Below, piece after piece: positions 1 to 6,544 of a stretch of DNA of 9,362 nt (positions are counted from its first letter, which is position 1; each line of letters starts with the position of its first letter). The notes under the pieces were generated by a model. The model was not told the DNA's origin. It saw nothing but the letters and a program-made list of their open reading frames with translations, and made no database searches. The stretch is from Gammaproteobacteria bacterium (GTDB lineage: Bacteria; Pseudomonadota; Gammaproteobacteria; Pseudomonadales; Azotimanducaceae). The DNA lies in contig DMUF01000013.1 of NCBI GenBank assembly GCA_003476445.1, forward strand, positions 43,865 to 53,226, in the 5' to 3' direction. The translations under genes and the position numbers were made by a program.

Positions 1-795
1 TGGGGTCAGACCGGGCCCATGGCTCAGGCTGCGGGGCACGATATCAACTACATTGGGCTCTCCGGTGCGCTGCACGCCATCGGTCGCGCGGGTGAACGCC
101 CGGTGCCGCCGCTCAACCTTGTGGGTGATTTCGGCGGCGGCGGAATGCTGCTGGCGTTCGGTATGGTGTGCGCGCTGCTCGAGGCGCAGAAGTCCGGCAA
201 AGGCCAGGTGGTGGACGCCGCCATGGTTGATGGGGCTGCCACGCTGATGGCGATGTTCTTCACCATGGGCGCCGCGGGTGCGTTCAAAGACCGTCGCGGC
301 ACTAACCTGCTGGATGGCGCCGCGCACTTCTACGACACCTACGAATGCGCTGACGGGCACCATATCTGCCTCGGGTCCATCGAGCCGCAGTTCTATGCGC
401 TGCTCCTGGAGAAGACCGGCGTCGACAAGGCGCAGTTCGCACCGCAGATGGATGTTACTCAATGGCCCGCGCTCAAGGCGGAGCTGACGCGCGTGTTCCG
501 CACCCGCACCCGGGCGCAGTGGTGCGAGATCATGGAGGGCACGGACGTCTGTTTCGCGCCGGTATTGTCTATTTTCGAAGCGCCTGATCACCCCCACAAC
601 AAGGCGCGCGGCACCTTCGTCACGGTTGATGGCATGCCCCAGCCCGCCCCCAGCCCGCGCTTCTCGCGCACGGCACCCGCTATTTCCCATAGCGCGCATG
701 CGCCGGGTCAAGACTCGGAGCAGGTGCTGCGCAACTGCGGATTCAGCGGCGAAGAGATTGCGGCGCTGCGCTCGGGCGGCGTGATTCCCGCCTGA
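1..795 (+). CDS. Alpha-methylacyl-CoA racemase-type CaiB/BaiF CoA-transferase family protein (5' end missing)
   Basis: The reading frame is open from base 1, so the N-terminal part (probably about 120 residues) lies outside the window; the ATG at 19 is internal. The family interconverts (2R)- and (2S)-2-methylacyl-CoAs in the cytoplasm, which allows beta-oxidation of branched fatty acids or sterol side chains. Three catalytic positions known from Mycobacterium tuberculosis MCR are visible with the right spacing. Counting from the ATG at 19, they are His7-Asp8 in GHDINY (MCR His126/Asp127), Asp37 in NLVGDFGGG (Asp156, 30 residues on) and Glu122 in SIEPQF (Glu241, 115 residues on). The motif GKGQVVDAAMVDG is also typical. 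These residues favour a racemase over a CoA-transferase of the same fold. It is followed 25 nt later by prpE on the same strand, probably one operon. The true substrate is not readable from sequence. Confidence 0.93.
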   Translation, partial: WGQTGPMAQAAGHDINYIGLSGALHAIGRAGERPVPPLNLVGDFGGGGMLLAFGMVCALLEAQKSGKGQVVDAAMVDGAATLMAMFFTMGAAGAFKDRRGTNLLDGAAHFYDTYECADGHHICLGSIEPQFYALLLEKTGVDKAQFAPQMDVTQWPALKAELTRVFRTRTRAQWCEIMEGTDVCFAPVLSIFEAPDHPHNKARGTFVTVDGMPQPAPSPRFSRTAPAISHSAHAPGQDSEQVLRNCGFSGEEIAALRSGGVIPA

Positions 796-820
796 GACGC
801 GTCAGGCGCGGGAGCAGGGC

Positions 821-2743
821 ATGAGCGAAGAGGCGCGGGAGCGTCGTAACGGGGCCTATGCGCGAGAGTTCGCTCGAGCCTTGGCTGACCCGGTCCAGTT
901 CTGGCGCGAGCAGGCCGATGCACTGCCCTGGCTCACGCCGCCCGCGACGGTGCTGGATCAGGATCCCTCGGGCGCGTGGCGCTGGTTCCGTGGGGGCCGG
1001 ACCAACAGCTGTTGGCTTGCACTCGACCGGCACGTGGAAGCGGGTCAGGGTGATCGAGTCGCCCTGATCTACGACTCTCCGGTCACCGGGCAGGTGCAGC
1101 GCTTCACCTATGCCGAGACGCTCGTGCGCGTCGCGCGCATTGCGGGTGCGCTCGCCGGGCTCGGCGTCGGGCGTGGCGACCGGGTGATTATCTATATGCC
1201 GATGGTGCCGGAAGCGGCGTTTGCCATGCTCGCGTGTGCTCGCATCGGTGCCGTGCACTCCGTGGTGTTCGGTGGTTTTGCCGCGCCCGAACTCGCTACG
1301 CGAATCGATGACGCAACGCCCAAGGTCATTCTGTCAGCTTCGTGCGGCATCGAATTCGAGACCGTCATTCCCTACCAGCCGCTGCTCGAGGGCGCCGTCG
1401 ATCTGGCGGTCCACAAGCCGACCCACGTGGTCCAGCTGGTGCGCCCGCAGGCGCCGGTGACGCTTGATCGTGCGGGCTGGCTCGACTGGGCGTCCTGGGA
1501 AGCATCTGCCGAGCCGGTGCCGTACGTTCCGGTAGATGCTACCGACCCGTTGTATATCCTCTACACCTCGGGCACGACCGGAAAACCGAAGGGCGTGGTG
1601 CGTGACAACGGCGGTCACGCGGTGGCGCTCGAATACAGTCTGCGTGCGATCTATGACGTGGGCCCGGGCGATGTGTTCTGGGCTGCTTCGGATGTGGGCT
1701 GGGTCGTGGGTCACAGCTACATCGTTTATGGGCCGCTCATCCGCGGGTGTACCAGCGTGTTGTATGAAGGCAAGCCGGTGCGAACGCCGGATGCCGGTGC
1801 CTACTGGCGCGTGATCGCCGAGCATCGGGTGAAGACATTCTTCGTCGCACCCACGGCTTTCCGTGCCATCCGCAAGGAAGATCCTGACTGCCGCCTGAAG
1901 GCGTCCTACGACCTCGGCTCATTGCGCTATCAGTTCGTCGCCGGCGAACGGCTCGATCCGCCGACCTATTTCTGGCTGAAGGAGCATCTCGGCATTCCGG
2001 TGATTGATCATTGGTGGCAGACCGAGACCGGCTGGCCGATCTGCGCGAGTCCGATGGGGCTTGAGCCGCTCGAGACGCGACCCGGATCGCCGACCCTTCC
2101 GGTACCGGGTTACGACCTGCGTGTGCTGGACGAATCAGGGCACGAGGTTGCGGCGGGCGCGGTGGGCGCCGTGGTGCTGCGCGGTCCACTGCCCCCGGGC
2201 GCGCTGCCGACCGTGTGGGGTGATCATCAGCGGTTCGAGGATGCTTACTGGTCGCAGTTCCCCGGCCACTATTTCACGGGTGATGAAGGCTATCGCGACG
2301 CCGACGGCTACGTGTACATCATGGGTCGCATGGACGATGTCATCAACGTGGCCGGCCATCGTTTGTCGAGCGGGCAGATGGAGGAAGCGCTGGCGGCCCA
2401 TCCTGCCGTCGCAGAGTGCGCGGTGGTGGGTATCGATGATGCAGACAAGGGGCAGGTGCCGCTGGGTCTGGTGGTATTGAAAGACGGCGTGAATACCGAG
2501 CGCGCAGAGCTCGAGCGCGAACTGGTGCAGCGCGTGCGCCAGGATGTCGGACCGTTCGCGAGTTTTCGCCGTGCGGTGGTCGTCAAGCGATTGCCGAAGA
2601 CGCGATCGGGCAAGATCCTGCGCCAGGTCCTGCGCAAGATGATCGACGGCAAAGCCTACGTGGTTCCGTCGACCATCGACGATCCCGCCATCATGAATGA
2701 AGTCAAAGCGAGCCTCGTGCAGCAGGGAGTCATGTCCGCGTGA
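821..2743 (+). CDS. prpE: Propionyl-CoA synthetase (propionate--CoA ligase)
   Basis: The 640-residue protein is an AMP-forming acyl-CoA synthetase of the acetyl-/propionyl-CoA synthetase group. It activates a short carboxylate with ATP and CoA through an acyl-adenylate. Visible motifs are the phosphate loop YTSGTTGKPKG (248-258) followed by VVRDNGGHAVAL, a stretch typical of PrpE; HWWQTETGW (397-405); YFTGDEGY (484-491); the hinge region GRMDDVINVAGHR (502-514); and PKTRSGKILR, whose Lys598 is the catalytic lysine acetylated in this family. The length is close to Salmonella PrpE (about 630). The ATG at 821 has a GGAGCAGGG ribosome site just upstream. It sits between the racemase and an ABM-domain gene; no prpB, prpC or prpD is present here, so it is not in a classical methylcitrate operon. 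Propionate is the likeliest substrate, but acetate or another short acid is possible. Confidence 0.92.
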   Translation: MSEEARERRNGAYAREFARALADPVQFWREQADALPWLTPPATVLDQDPSGAWRWFRGGRTNSCWLALDRHVEAGQGDRVALIYDSPVTGQVQRFTYAETLVRVARIAGALAGLGVGRGDRVIIYMPMVPEAAFAMLACARIGAVHSVVFGGFAAPELATRIDDATPKVILSASCGIEFETVIPYQPLLEGAVDLAVHKPTHVVQLVRPQAPVTLDRAGWLDWASWEASAEPVPYVPVDATDPLYILYTSGTTGKPKGVVRDNGGHAVALEYSLRAIYDVGPGDVFWAASDVGWVVGHSYIVYGPLIRGCTSVLYEGKPVRTPDAGAYWRVIAEHRVKTFFVAPTAFRAIRKEDPDCRLKASYDLGSLRYQFVAGERLDPPTYFWLKEHLGIPVIDHWWQTETGWPICASPMGLEPLETRPGSPTLPVPGYDLRVLDESGHEVAAGAVGAVVLRGPLPPGALPTVWGDHQRFEDAYWSQFPGHYFTGDEGYRDADGYVYIMGRMDDVINVAGHRLSSGQMEEALAAHPAVAECAVVGIDDADKGQVPLGLVVLKDGVNTERAELERELVQRVRQDVGPFASFRRAVVVKRLPKTRSGKILRQVLRKMIDGKAYVVPSTIDDPAIMNEVKASLVQQGVMSA

Positions 2744-3078
2744 TCATTGTCCACGGCATCATTCCGCTGCGAGCGGATACCCGCGATCAGGCGCTGGCGA
2801 TGGCGCGACGCATGGCCGAGGCCACGCAGACGGAGCCGGGGTGCATTGCCTACGAATTCTATGTCGGTCTCGGCGACCCGAATCGTCTTCTGCTGTTCCA
2901 GGAATGGGAAAGCATGGAGGCGCTGATGGCGCACTTCGAGACGCCGCACATGGACGAATTCATGCGCGAGCTGCCCCACGTTGTCGCGGGCGAGATCCAG
3001 ACGCGCCGGTTTGCAGTGCAGACCGTGGATGACGAGCGCGAGACGTCAGCTGTCGCGCCGCCGCGGGTCATCCACTGA
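2740..3078 (+). CDS. ABM-domain (antibiotic biosynthesis monooxygenase / YgiN-like) protein
   Basis: This 112-residue protein has one dimeric alpha-beta ABM domain over about residues 1-95. The strand MIIVHGIIPL is followed by a helix, then EPGCIAYEFYVGLGDPN, LLLFQEWESMEALMAHFETPH and FMREL, the usual YgiN-like pattern. Family members include quinol monooxygenases, haem-degrading enzymes and many proteins of unknown reaction; no specific substrate can be assigned. The start is a GTG that overlaps the prpE stop (GTGA), with AGGGAG about 10 nt upstream, so translation is probably coupled to prpE. The last 17 or so residues are a polar tail outside the domain. The 3' end runs 33 nt into the end of the convergent DUF2069 gene. 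A role in oxidising or detoxifying an intermediate of the acyl-CoA operon is inference from position only. Confidence 0.85.
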   Translation: MIIVHGIIPLRADTRDQALAMARRMAEATQTEPGCIAYEFYVGLGDPNRLLLFQEWESMEALMAHFETPHMDEFMRELPHVVAGEIQTRRFAVQTVDDERETSAVAPPRVIH

Positions 3079-3444
3079 AGCGGGCTCGCCGCCTACCCCG
3101 CGCGGCAAGCGCCGCAGCGCCAGATAGCAAATCGCAAGCAGCGCGATCGCAGTTCCGCTTTCAGCCATCCCCAGGCCGCGTGATCCGGCAGTGAGCGCGA
3201 TGACGCCATGCACGAAGTAGGGCATGGCGGCCAGCATGGCGTAAAAGAAGCCGCGTCCGTGTCCGCGCAGTACGCCGGGCAGAACGGCGATCAGGGGCGA
3301 AACCTGAAGCAGAAACCACAGCGCGTTGGGTAGCTCGTTGGGGAGCGGCGCGACGAAGAACTGTCGCAGACCCGTGAGCGCGAAAAGCGAGCCGACGCAG
3401 ATCAGGGCGAGAAATTGGAACCCGGCCATGCGTGGCGTGCTCAT
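3046..3444 (-). CDS. DUF2069 family small membrane protein
   Basis: This 132-residue protein has four likely membrane segments, at about residues 9-26, 40-58, 66-86 and 93-110, and a basic C-terminal tail rich in Arg and Asp. The motif PYFVHG in the third segment, the NALWFLLQVSPL stretch before it and the size fit DUF2069, an inner-membrane family of unknown function in proteobacteria. The chosen ATG overlaps the stop of the wrbA-like gene (ATGA), so the two are probably one transcript with coupled translation. The frame stays open far upstream, inside the wrbA-like gene, but that extension is a low-complexity Arg-rich shadow. An internal Met at residue 6 is an alternative start. The 3' end overlaps the ABM gene on the opposite strand. 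The frequent pairing with wrbA in gammaproteobacteria is from memory and hints at a linked but unknown role. Confidence 0.85.
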   Translation of the reverse strand: MSTPRMAGFQFLALICVGSLFALTGLRQFFVAPLPNELPNALWFLLQVSPLIAVLPGVLRGHGRGFFYAMLAAMPYFVHGVIALTAGSRGLGMAESGTAIALLAICYLALRRLPRGVGGEPASVDDPRRRDS

Positions 3445-4037
3445 GGCGTCAGCCGCGCTGCGGTCAGTGCAAGGCGACGTCCGAGCGCTTCGGCCAGTGT
3501 CGTTTCTTCCGCCGAGAGCGGGGCGTCTCCCGCAGGACCCGCGACGTGGCTTGCGCCGTACGGTGTACCGCCTGTGCGGGTACTGCCAAGCGCGGGCTCG
3601 GAATAGGGCAGCCCGAGCAGCACCATGCCGTGGTGCAAGAGCGGCAGCATCATGCTGAGCAGGGTTGATTCCTGTCCGCCGTGCAGCGACCCGGTCGAGC
3701 AGAACACGGCAGCGGGTTTGCCCTCGAGCTGCCGGCCAAGCCAAAGATCCACGGTGCCATCGAGAAAATGCTTGAGCGGCGCTGCCATGTTGCCGAAGCG
3801 GGTCGGTGACCCGAGTGCGAGACCGCTGCAGCCGGCGAGATCATCATTGCTGCAGTAGACCGCGCCTGCCGGTGGTACGGGCGGCAGTGTCCGCTCGGTC
3901 TCGGCCGCGACGGGTGGCACGGTGCGCAGGCGTACATCGAACGTGCCGCTGGCCTGGATGCCCCGCGCCACGTGTCGGGCGAGGTTGGCGGTTGCGCCGC
4001 CGCGGCTGTAGTACAGAACGAGCAGATAGGGTTGCAT
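3441..4037 (-). CDS. wrbA: WrbA-like flavodoxin-fold NAD(P)H:quinone oxidoreductase
   Basis: The 198-residue protein fits the flavodoxin-like WrbA family, which binds FMN and reduces quinones by two electrons, limiting redox cycling. Motifs are LVLYYSRGGATANLA (residues 6-20, the FMN phosphate loop after the first strand), GSPTRFGNM (76-84), FCSTGSLHGGQESTL (112-126) and GGTPYGASH (156-164), all in the order seen in WrbA. The start at 4037 is preferred because AGGAGA lies 4 nt upstream and the product begins directly with the first strand; an in-frame ATG 30 nt further upstream would add ten unrelated residues. It is the first gene of a two-gene minus-strand unit with DUF2069 and is divergent from the TlpA-like gene. 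I saw no convincing promoter for it in 4038-4115. The segment between the second strand and GSPTRF is Pro-rich and shorter than in E. coli WrbA. Confidence 0.9.
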   Translation of the reverse strand: MQPYLLVLYYSRGGATANLARHVARGIQASGTFDVRLRTVPPVAAETERTLPPVPPAGAVYCSNDDLAGCSGLALGSPTRFGNMAAPLKHFLDGTVDLWLGRQLEGKPAAVFCSTGSLHGGQESTLLSMMLPLLHHGMVLLGLPYSEPALGSTRTGGTPYGASHVAGPAGDAPLSAEETTLAEALGRRLALTAARLTP

Positions 4038-4115
4038 GAGGTCTCCTGAGTAGCCCACGGCGATCATCGCGCCGGTCGGGTGGTCGCCATGTCACGCGTC
4101 TGTGCGGGCGGTCGC

Positions 4116-4121
4116 TATAAT
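4116..4121 (+). promoter_or_regulatory. Perfect -10 box (TATAAT) upstream of the TlpA-like gene
   Basis: TATAAT matches the sigma-70 consensus exactly in otherwise GC-rich DNA. It would place the transcription start near 4128 and give a leader of about 33 nt with an AGGAG ribosome site. At the 17-nt distance there is no good -35 (CACGCG at 4093-4098), and there is no TG extension, so the promoter may be weak or activator-dependent. It lies in the 123-nt gap between divergent genes. Confidence 0.6.
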
Positions 4122-4160
4122 GTGGCCCGGTTGAAAGCTGAGCAACGCAGGAGTGCCTTG

Positions 4161-4703
4161 ATGCAGTGGTACATGACGCGCGCGCGCCTGCAAGCGCGAC
4201 GGCTTGGCGGTTGGGTCGCTCTCCTCGTGCTTCTGACCTCGGGTTGCAGCCGCGCCGATCTGGAGCTCGCCGACGGATCGCGCGCAAGTTTTGCGGACTG
4301 GCAGGGCCGCTGGATCGTGATTAATTACTGGGCCGAATGGTGCGCTCCGTGTCGCGAGGAAATGCCGGAGCTCAATGCCCTACACCGCGCCGGCGCAGAT
4401 CACGTGGTGGTACTCGGCGTGAATTACGACGGCGTGCAGGGTCCGGAGCTGGAGCGGCTGATCGATCTCTTTGCCATCGAGTTTCCTCTGCTCCTTGCTG
4501 ATCCCGGTCCGCGCTTCAACCAACCGCTACCCAGCGTGGTGCCAACCACGCTCATCATCGATCCGTCGGGTGCGCTCAAGACGGTGCTGGTGGGTCCGCA
4601 GTCGTTTGAGGATCTGGCTGACGCGGTCGAACTGCCCGCAACAGCGCGACCCACGGGACCGGCCGCCCCGCGGCGGGTCGCCTCGCAGCCGCTTTCAGCG
4701 TAA
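4161..4703 (+). CDS. TlpA-like thioredoxin-fold lipoprotein (thiol-disulfide oxidoreductase)
   Basis: The 180-residue protein carries a thioredoxin-like domain from about residue 33 to 157. The redox motif is WCAPC with Cys61 and Cys64, followed by REEMPEL, typical of TlpA/ResA-type reductants. The cis-proline is probably Pro128 in SVVPTTLIID. The N-terminus is basic, then hydrophobic (WVALLVLLTSGC), so Cys29 is a plausible lipidation site; Thr at -3 is tolerated but not ideal. It would act in the periplasm on the inner or outer membrane, reducing disulfides, for example during cytochrome c or cofactor maturation; no partner gene is adjacent. The ATG at 4161 is chosen because AGGAG lies 7 nt upstream and the TATAAT is at 4116; an alternative ATG is at 4173. 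The last 20 or so residues are a Pro/Ala/Arg tail, and the coding sequence overlaps the end of proS by 9 nt. Confidence 0.88.
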   Translation: MQWYMTRARLQARRLGGWVALLVLLTSGCSRADLELADGSRASFADWQGRWIVINYWAEWCAPCREEMPELNALHRAGADHVVVLGVNYDGVQGPELERLIDLFAIEFPLLLADPGPRFNQPLPSVVPTTLIIDPSGALKTVLVGPQSFEDLADAVELPATARPTGPAAPRRVASQPLSA

Positions 4704-6389
4704 CCGTTCGGCGAGCGCTGCGAGCGCAACCTCCTGGTTCTCCGTATCGCGGCGTCCGCGATACTCAACGACGCCTTGAGCGAGTCCGCGATCACCCACG
4801 GTCACGCGATGCGGAATGCCGATCAGATCGGCATCGGCGAACTTCACCCCGGCGCGCTCGTCTCGGTCGTCGAGCAGCACGCTGAAGCCCAACTGCTCCA
4901 GTTCCTGAAGCAGCCCTTCGGTGGCCGTGCGAACGGCTTCCGATTTGGCGTAGTTGAGCGCAATCACGTGCACGTCGAAGGGTGCGACGGGACGCGGCCA
5001 GATGATGCCCGCATCGTCGTGATTCTGTTCGATGATGGCGGCAACCATACGCGTCACACCAATGCCGTAGCAGCCCATGAGTGGAATCACGCTGGCGCCG
5101 CTTCGGTCGAGCACTCCGGCAGCGAGGGGCGCGCTATACACCCGGCCGAGCTGGAAGATATGGCCAACTTCGATGCCGCGCTGCAGGGCGAGCGGACCGC
5201 TGCCGTCGGGCGCAGGATCGCCCGGCAGAACATTACGCACGTCAACGACGCGCGTGGCGTCGAGGGGTATGTCGCGTTCCCAATTCGCCCCGGTGTAGTG
5301 GAACCCATCGGTATTCGCGCCGCAGACGAAATCAGCAACCGCGGCCGCCTCGATATCCACCCACGTCGGAATCGCAAGTCCGAGGGGCCCCAAGGACCCG
5401 GGTCTGCACCCCGCCGCTTCAAGCACCGCCGTGTCAGCCGCGAGACGCAGTGGTACGGTCACCCCGGGCAGCTTCTGTGCCTTGATTTCGTTCAGCGCGT
5501 GATCACCGCGTAAGACCACGGCGACCGGTCCGTCAACGCCGTCGAGAATCAGCGTCTTCAGGCAGCGCGCAGCGGGTAACGACAGGAAGGCGGAAACCTC
5601 GGCGATGCTCTCCTGCCCCGGGGTTGCGACCCGCGTCAGCGCTGCCGTGGGCGCAGGCCGGGTGGGTGGCGCCGCCGCCGTGGCTTTTTCCAGGTTGGCA
5701 GCGTAGTCGCTGTGCAGCGCATGCACGATCACGTCTTCGCCGGAATCCGCGAGAACATGGAATTCATGCGAGCTTGCGCCGCCGATGTTGCCGGTATCGG
5801 CTTCGACCGCGCGGAAGCGCAGATCCATGCGACGCAGGATGCGGCTGTAGCAGTCATGCATTTCACGATAGGTGGCGTCCAGACTTTCCTGATCCATGTG
5901 GAAGGAGTAGCCGTCCTTCATCGTGAACTCGCGCGCGCGCATCACGCCAAAGCGGGGGCGCACCTCGTCCCGGAACTTGGTCTGGATCTGATAGAAATTA
6001 CAGGGCAACTGCCGGTAGCTATGCACTTCGCGTCGGAACAGGTCTGTGACCACTTCCTCGTGGGTGGGGCTCAGGCAGAAGTTGCGCTGATGCCGGTCCT
6101 GCATACGCAGCATTTCCGGTCCCATCTTGTGCCAGCGCCCGGATTCCTCCCAGAGCTCTGCCGGCTGTACCACCGGCATCAGTACTTCCTGAGCCCCGCT
6201 GCGGGCCAGCTCTTCACGCAGGATTTGTTCGACGCGGCGCAAAACCCGCAGACCCAGCGGCAGCCACGTGTACAGGCCTGACGCCACCTGCCGGATCAGT
6301 CCTGCCCGCAGCATCAGGCGATGGCTGATGACGTCGGCGTCCGCGGGATTCTCCTTCAGCGTGGGAATCAGCATCTGGCTCTGGCGCAT
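4695..6389 (-). CDS. proS: Prolyl-tRNA synthetase, bacterial type with inserted editing domain
   Basis: The 564-residue cytoplasmic enzyme attaches proline to tRNA-Pro; E. coli ProRS has 572 residues and aligns from the first codon (MRQSQMLIPTLKE). The class II core shows motif 1 around GLYTWLPLGLRVL (38-50), motif 2 around FRDEVRPRFGVMRAREF (139-155) and motif 3 with GCYGIGVTRM (439-448). The editing insertion that clears Ala-tRNA-Pro spans about 224-407. It retains CLKTL (Lys278, the position of E. coli Lys279), LRGDHALNEIKAQKL (293-307), GPLGL and DFVCGANTDGFHYTG (353-367). The anticodon-binding domain follows, with DDRDERAGVKFADADLIGIP (507-526). GAGG lies 8 nt before the ATG, just after a run of seven A's. 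The gene ends 9 nt inside the convergent TlpA-like gene. All key elements look intact. Confidence 0.98.
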   Translation of the reverse strand: MRQSQMLIPTLKENPADADVISHRLMLRAGLIRQVASGLYTWLPLGLRVLRRVEQILREELARSGAQEVLMPVVQPAELWEESGRWHKMGPEMLRMQDRHQRNFCLSPTHEEVVTDLFRREVHSYRQLPCNFYQIQTKFRDEVRPRFGVMRAREFTMKDGYSFHMDQESLDATYREMHDCYSRILRRMDLRFRAVEADTGNIGGASSHEFHVLADSGEDVIVHALHSDYAANLEKATAAAPPTRPAPTAALTRVATPGQESIAEVSAFLSLPAARCLKTLILDGVDGPVAVVLRGDHALNEIKAQKLPGVTVPLRLAADTAVLEAAGCRPGSLGPLGLAIPTWVDIEAAAVADFVCGANTDGFHYTGANWERDIPLDATRVVDVRNVLPGDPAPDGSGPLALQRGIEVGHIFQLGRVYSAPLAAGVLDRSGASVIPLMGCYGIGVTRMVAAIIEQNHDDAGIIWPRPVAPFDVHVIALNYAKSEAVRTATEGLLQELEQLGFSVLLDDRDERAGVKFADADLIGIPHRVTVGDRGLAQGVVEYRGRRDTENQEVALAALAERLR

Positions 6390-6442
6390 CCGTTGAACCT
6401 CGTGTTTTTTTGCGGGAGCTTGGTATTGACGAGCGGGTGACA

Positions 6443-6455
6443 GGGCCGACGGCCC
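6443..6455 (-). other. Small GC hairpin in the proS leader
   Basis: GGGCC-GTC-GGCCC (minus sense) forms a perfect 5-bp stem with a 3-nt loop about 55 nt before the proS start. Its sequence is also complementary over 11 nt to the first arm of the larger hairpin upstream, so the two structures could compete. No U-tract follows, so it is not a simple terminator. Confidence 0.45.
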
Positions 6456-6475
6456 CTGCAGTCTCCGGAAACGAC

Positions 6476-6507
6476 GGGGGGCCGCACGGCTTAGCCGTCG
6501 GCCCCCC
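6476..6507 (-). terminator. Strong GC-rich hairpin downstream of the HU-family gene, possible terminator
   Basis: In minus sense, GGGGGGCCGACGGC, loop TAA, GCCGTGCGGCCCCCC form a 14-bp stem with a single bulged G. It starts about 38 nt after the HU-gene stop and lies about 87 nt before the proS start. What follows is GTCGTTTCC, only a weak U-rich run, so intrinsic termination may be partial. It could instead be an mRNA 3' stabiliser or separate the expression of the HU gene and proS. Confidence 0.55.
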
Positions 6508-6519
6508 TCCAGTGAGCCT

Positions 6520-6531
6520 GGCGGTACCGCC
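6520..6531. repeat. 12-bp perfect palindrome just after the HU-family gene stop
   Basis: GGCGGTACCGCC reads the same on both strands and lies 13 nt past the stop codon of the HU-family gene. As RNA it would form only a 4-bp stem with a GUAC loop, so it may be a minor part of the 3' structure or chance in GC-rich DNA. Confidence 0.4.
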
Positions 6532-6544
6532 CGGCTCCGTCGGT

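Noticed and set aside
3445..3744. N-terminal extension of the DUF2069 frame into the wrbA-like gene
   Set aside because: The added 100 residues are Arg/Ala-rich shadow of the WrbA-like sequence, and the ATGA overlap supplies a natural start at 3444.
4068..4160. Longer start of the TlpA-like gene at 4080
   Set aside because: That start lies upstream of the TATAAT and would add residues with no signal-peptide character; the ATG at 4161 has AGGAG at good spacing.
4776..5513. A 245-codon plus-strand frame opposite proS, and another at 5712-6281
   Set aside because: Both are antisense to conserved proS motifs; their products are His/Arg-rich without recognisable domains.
6404..6411. T-run on the plus strand as an intrinsic terminator
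   Set aside because: No stem precedes it and no plus-strand gene ends nearby; on the minus strand it is an A-run just before the proS ribosome site.
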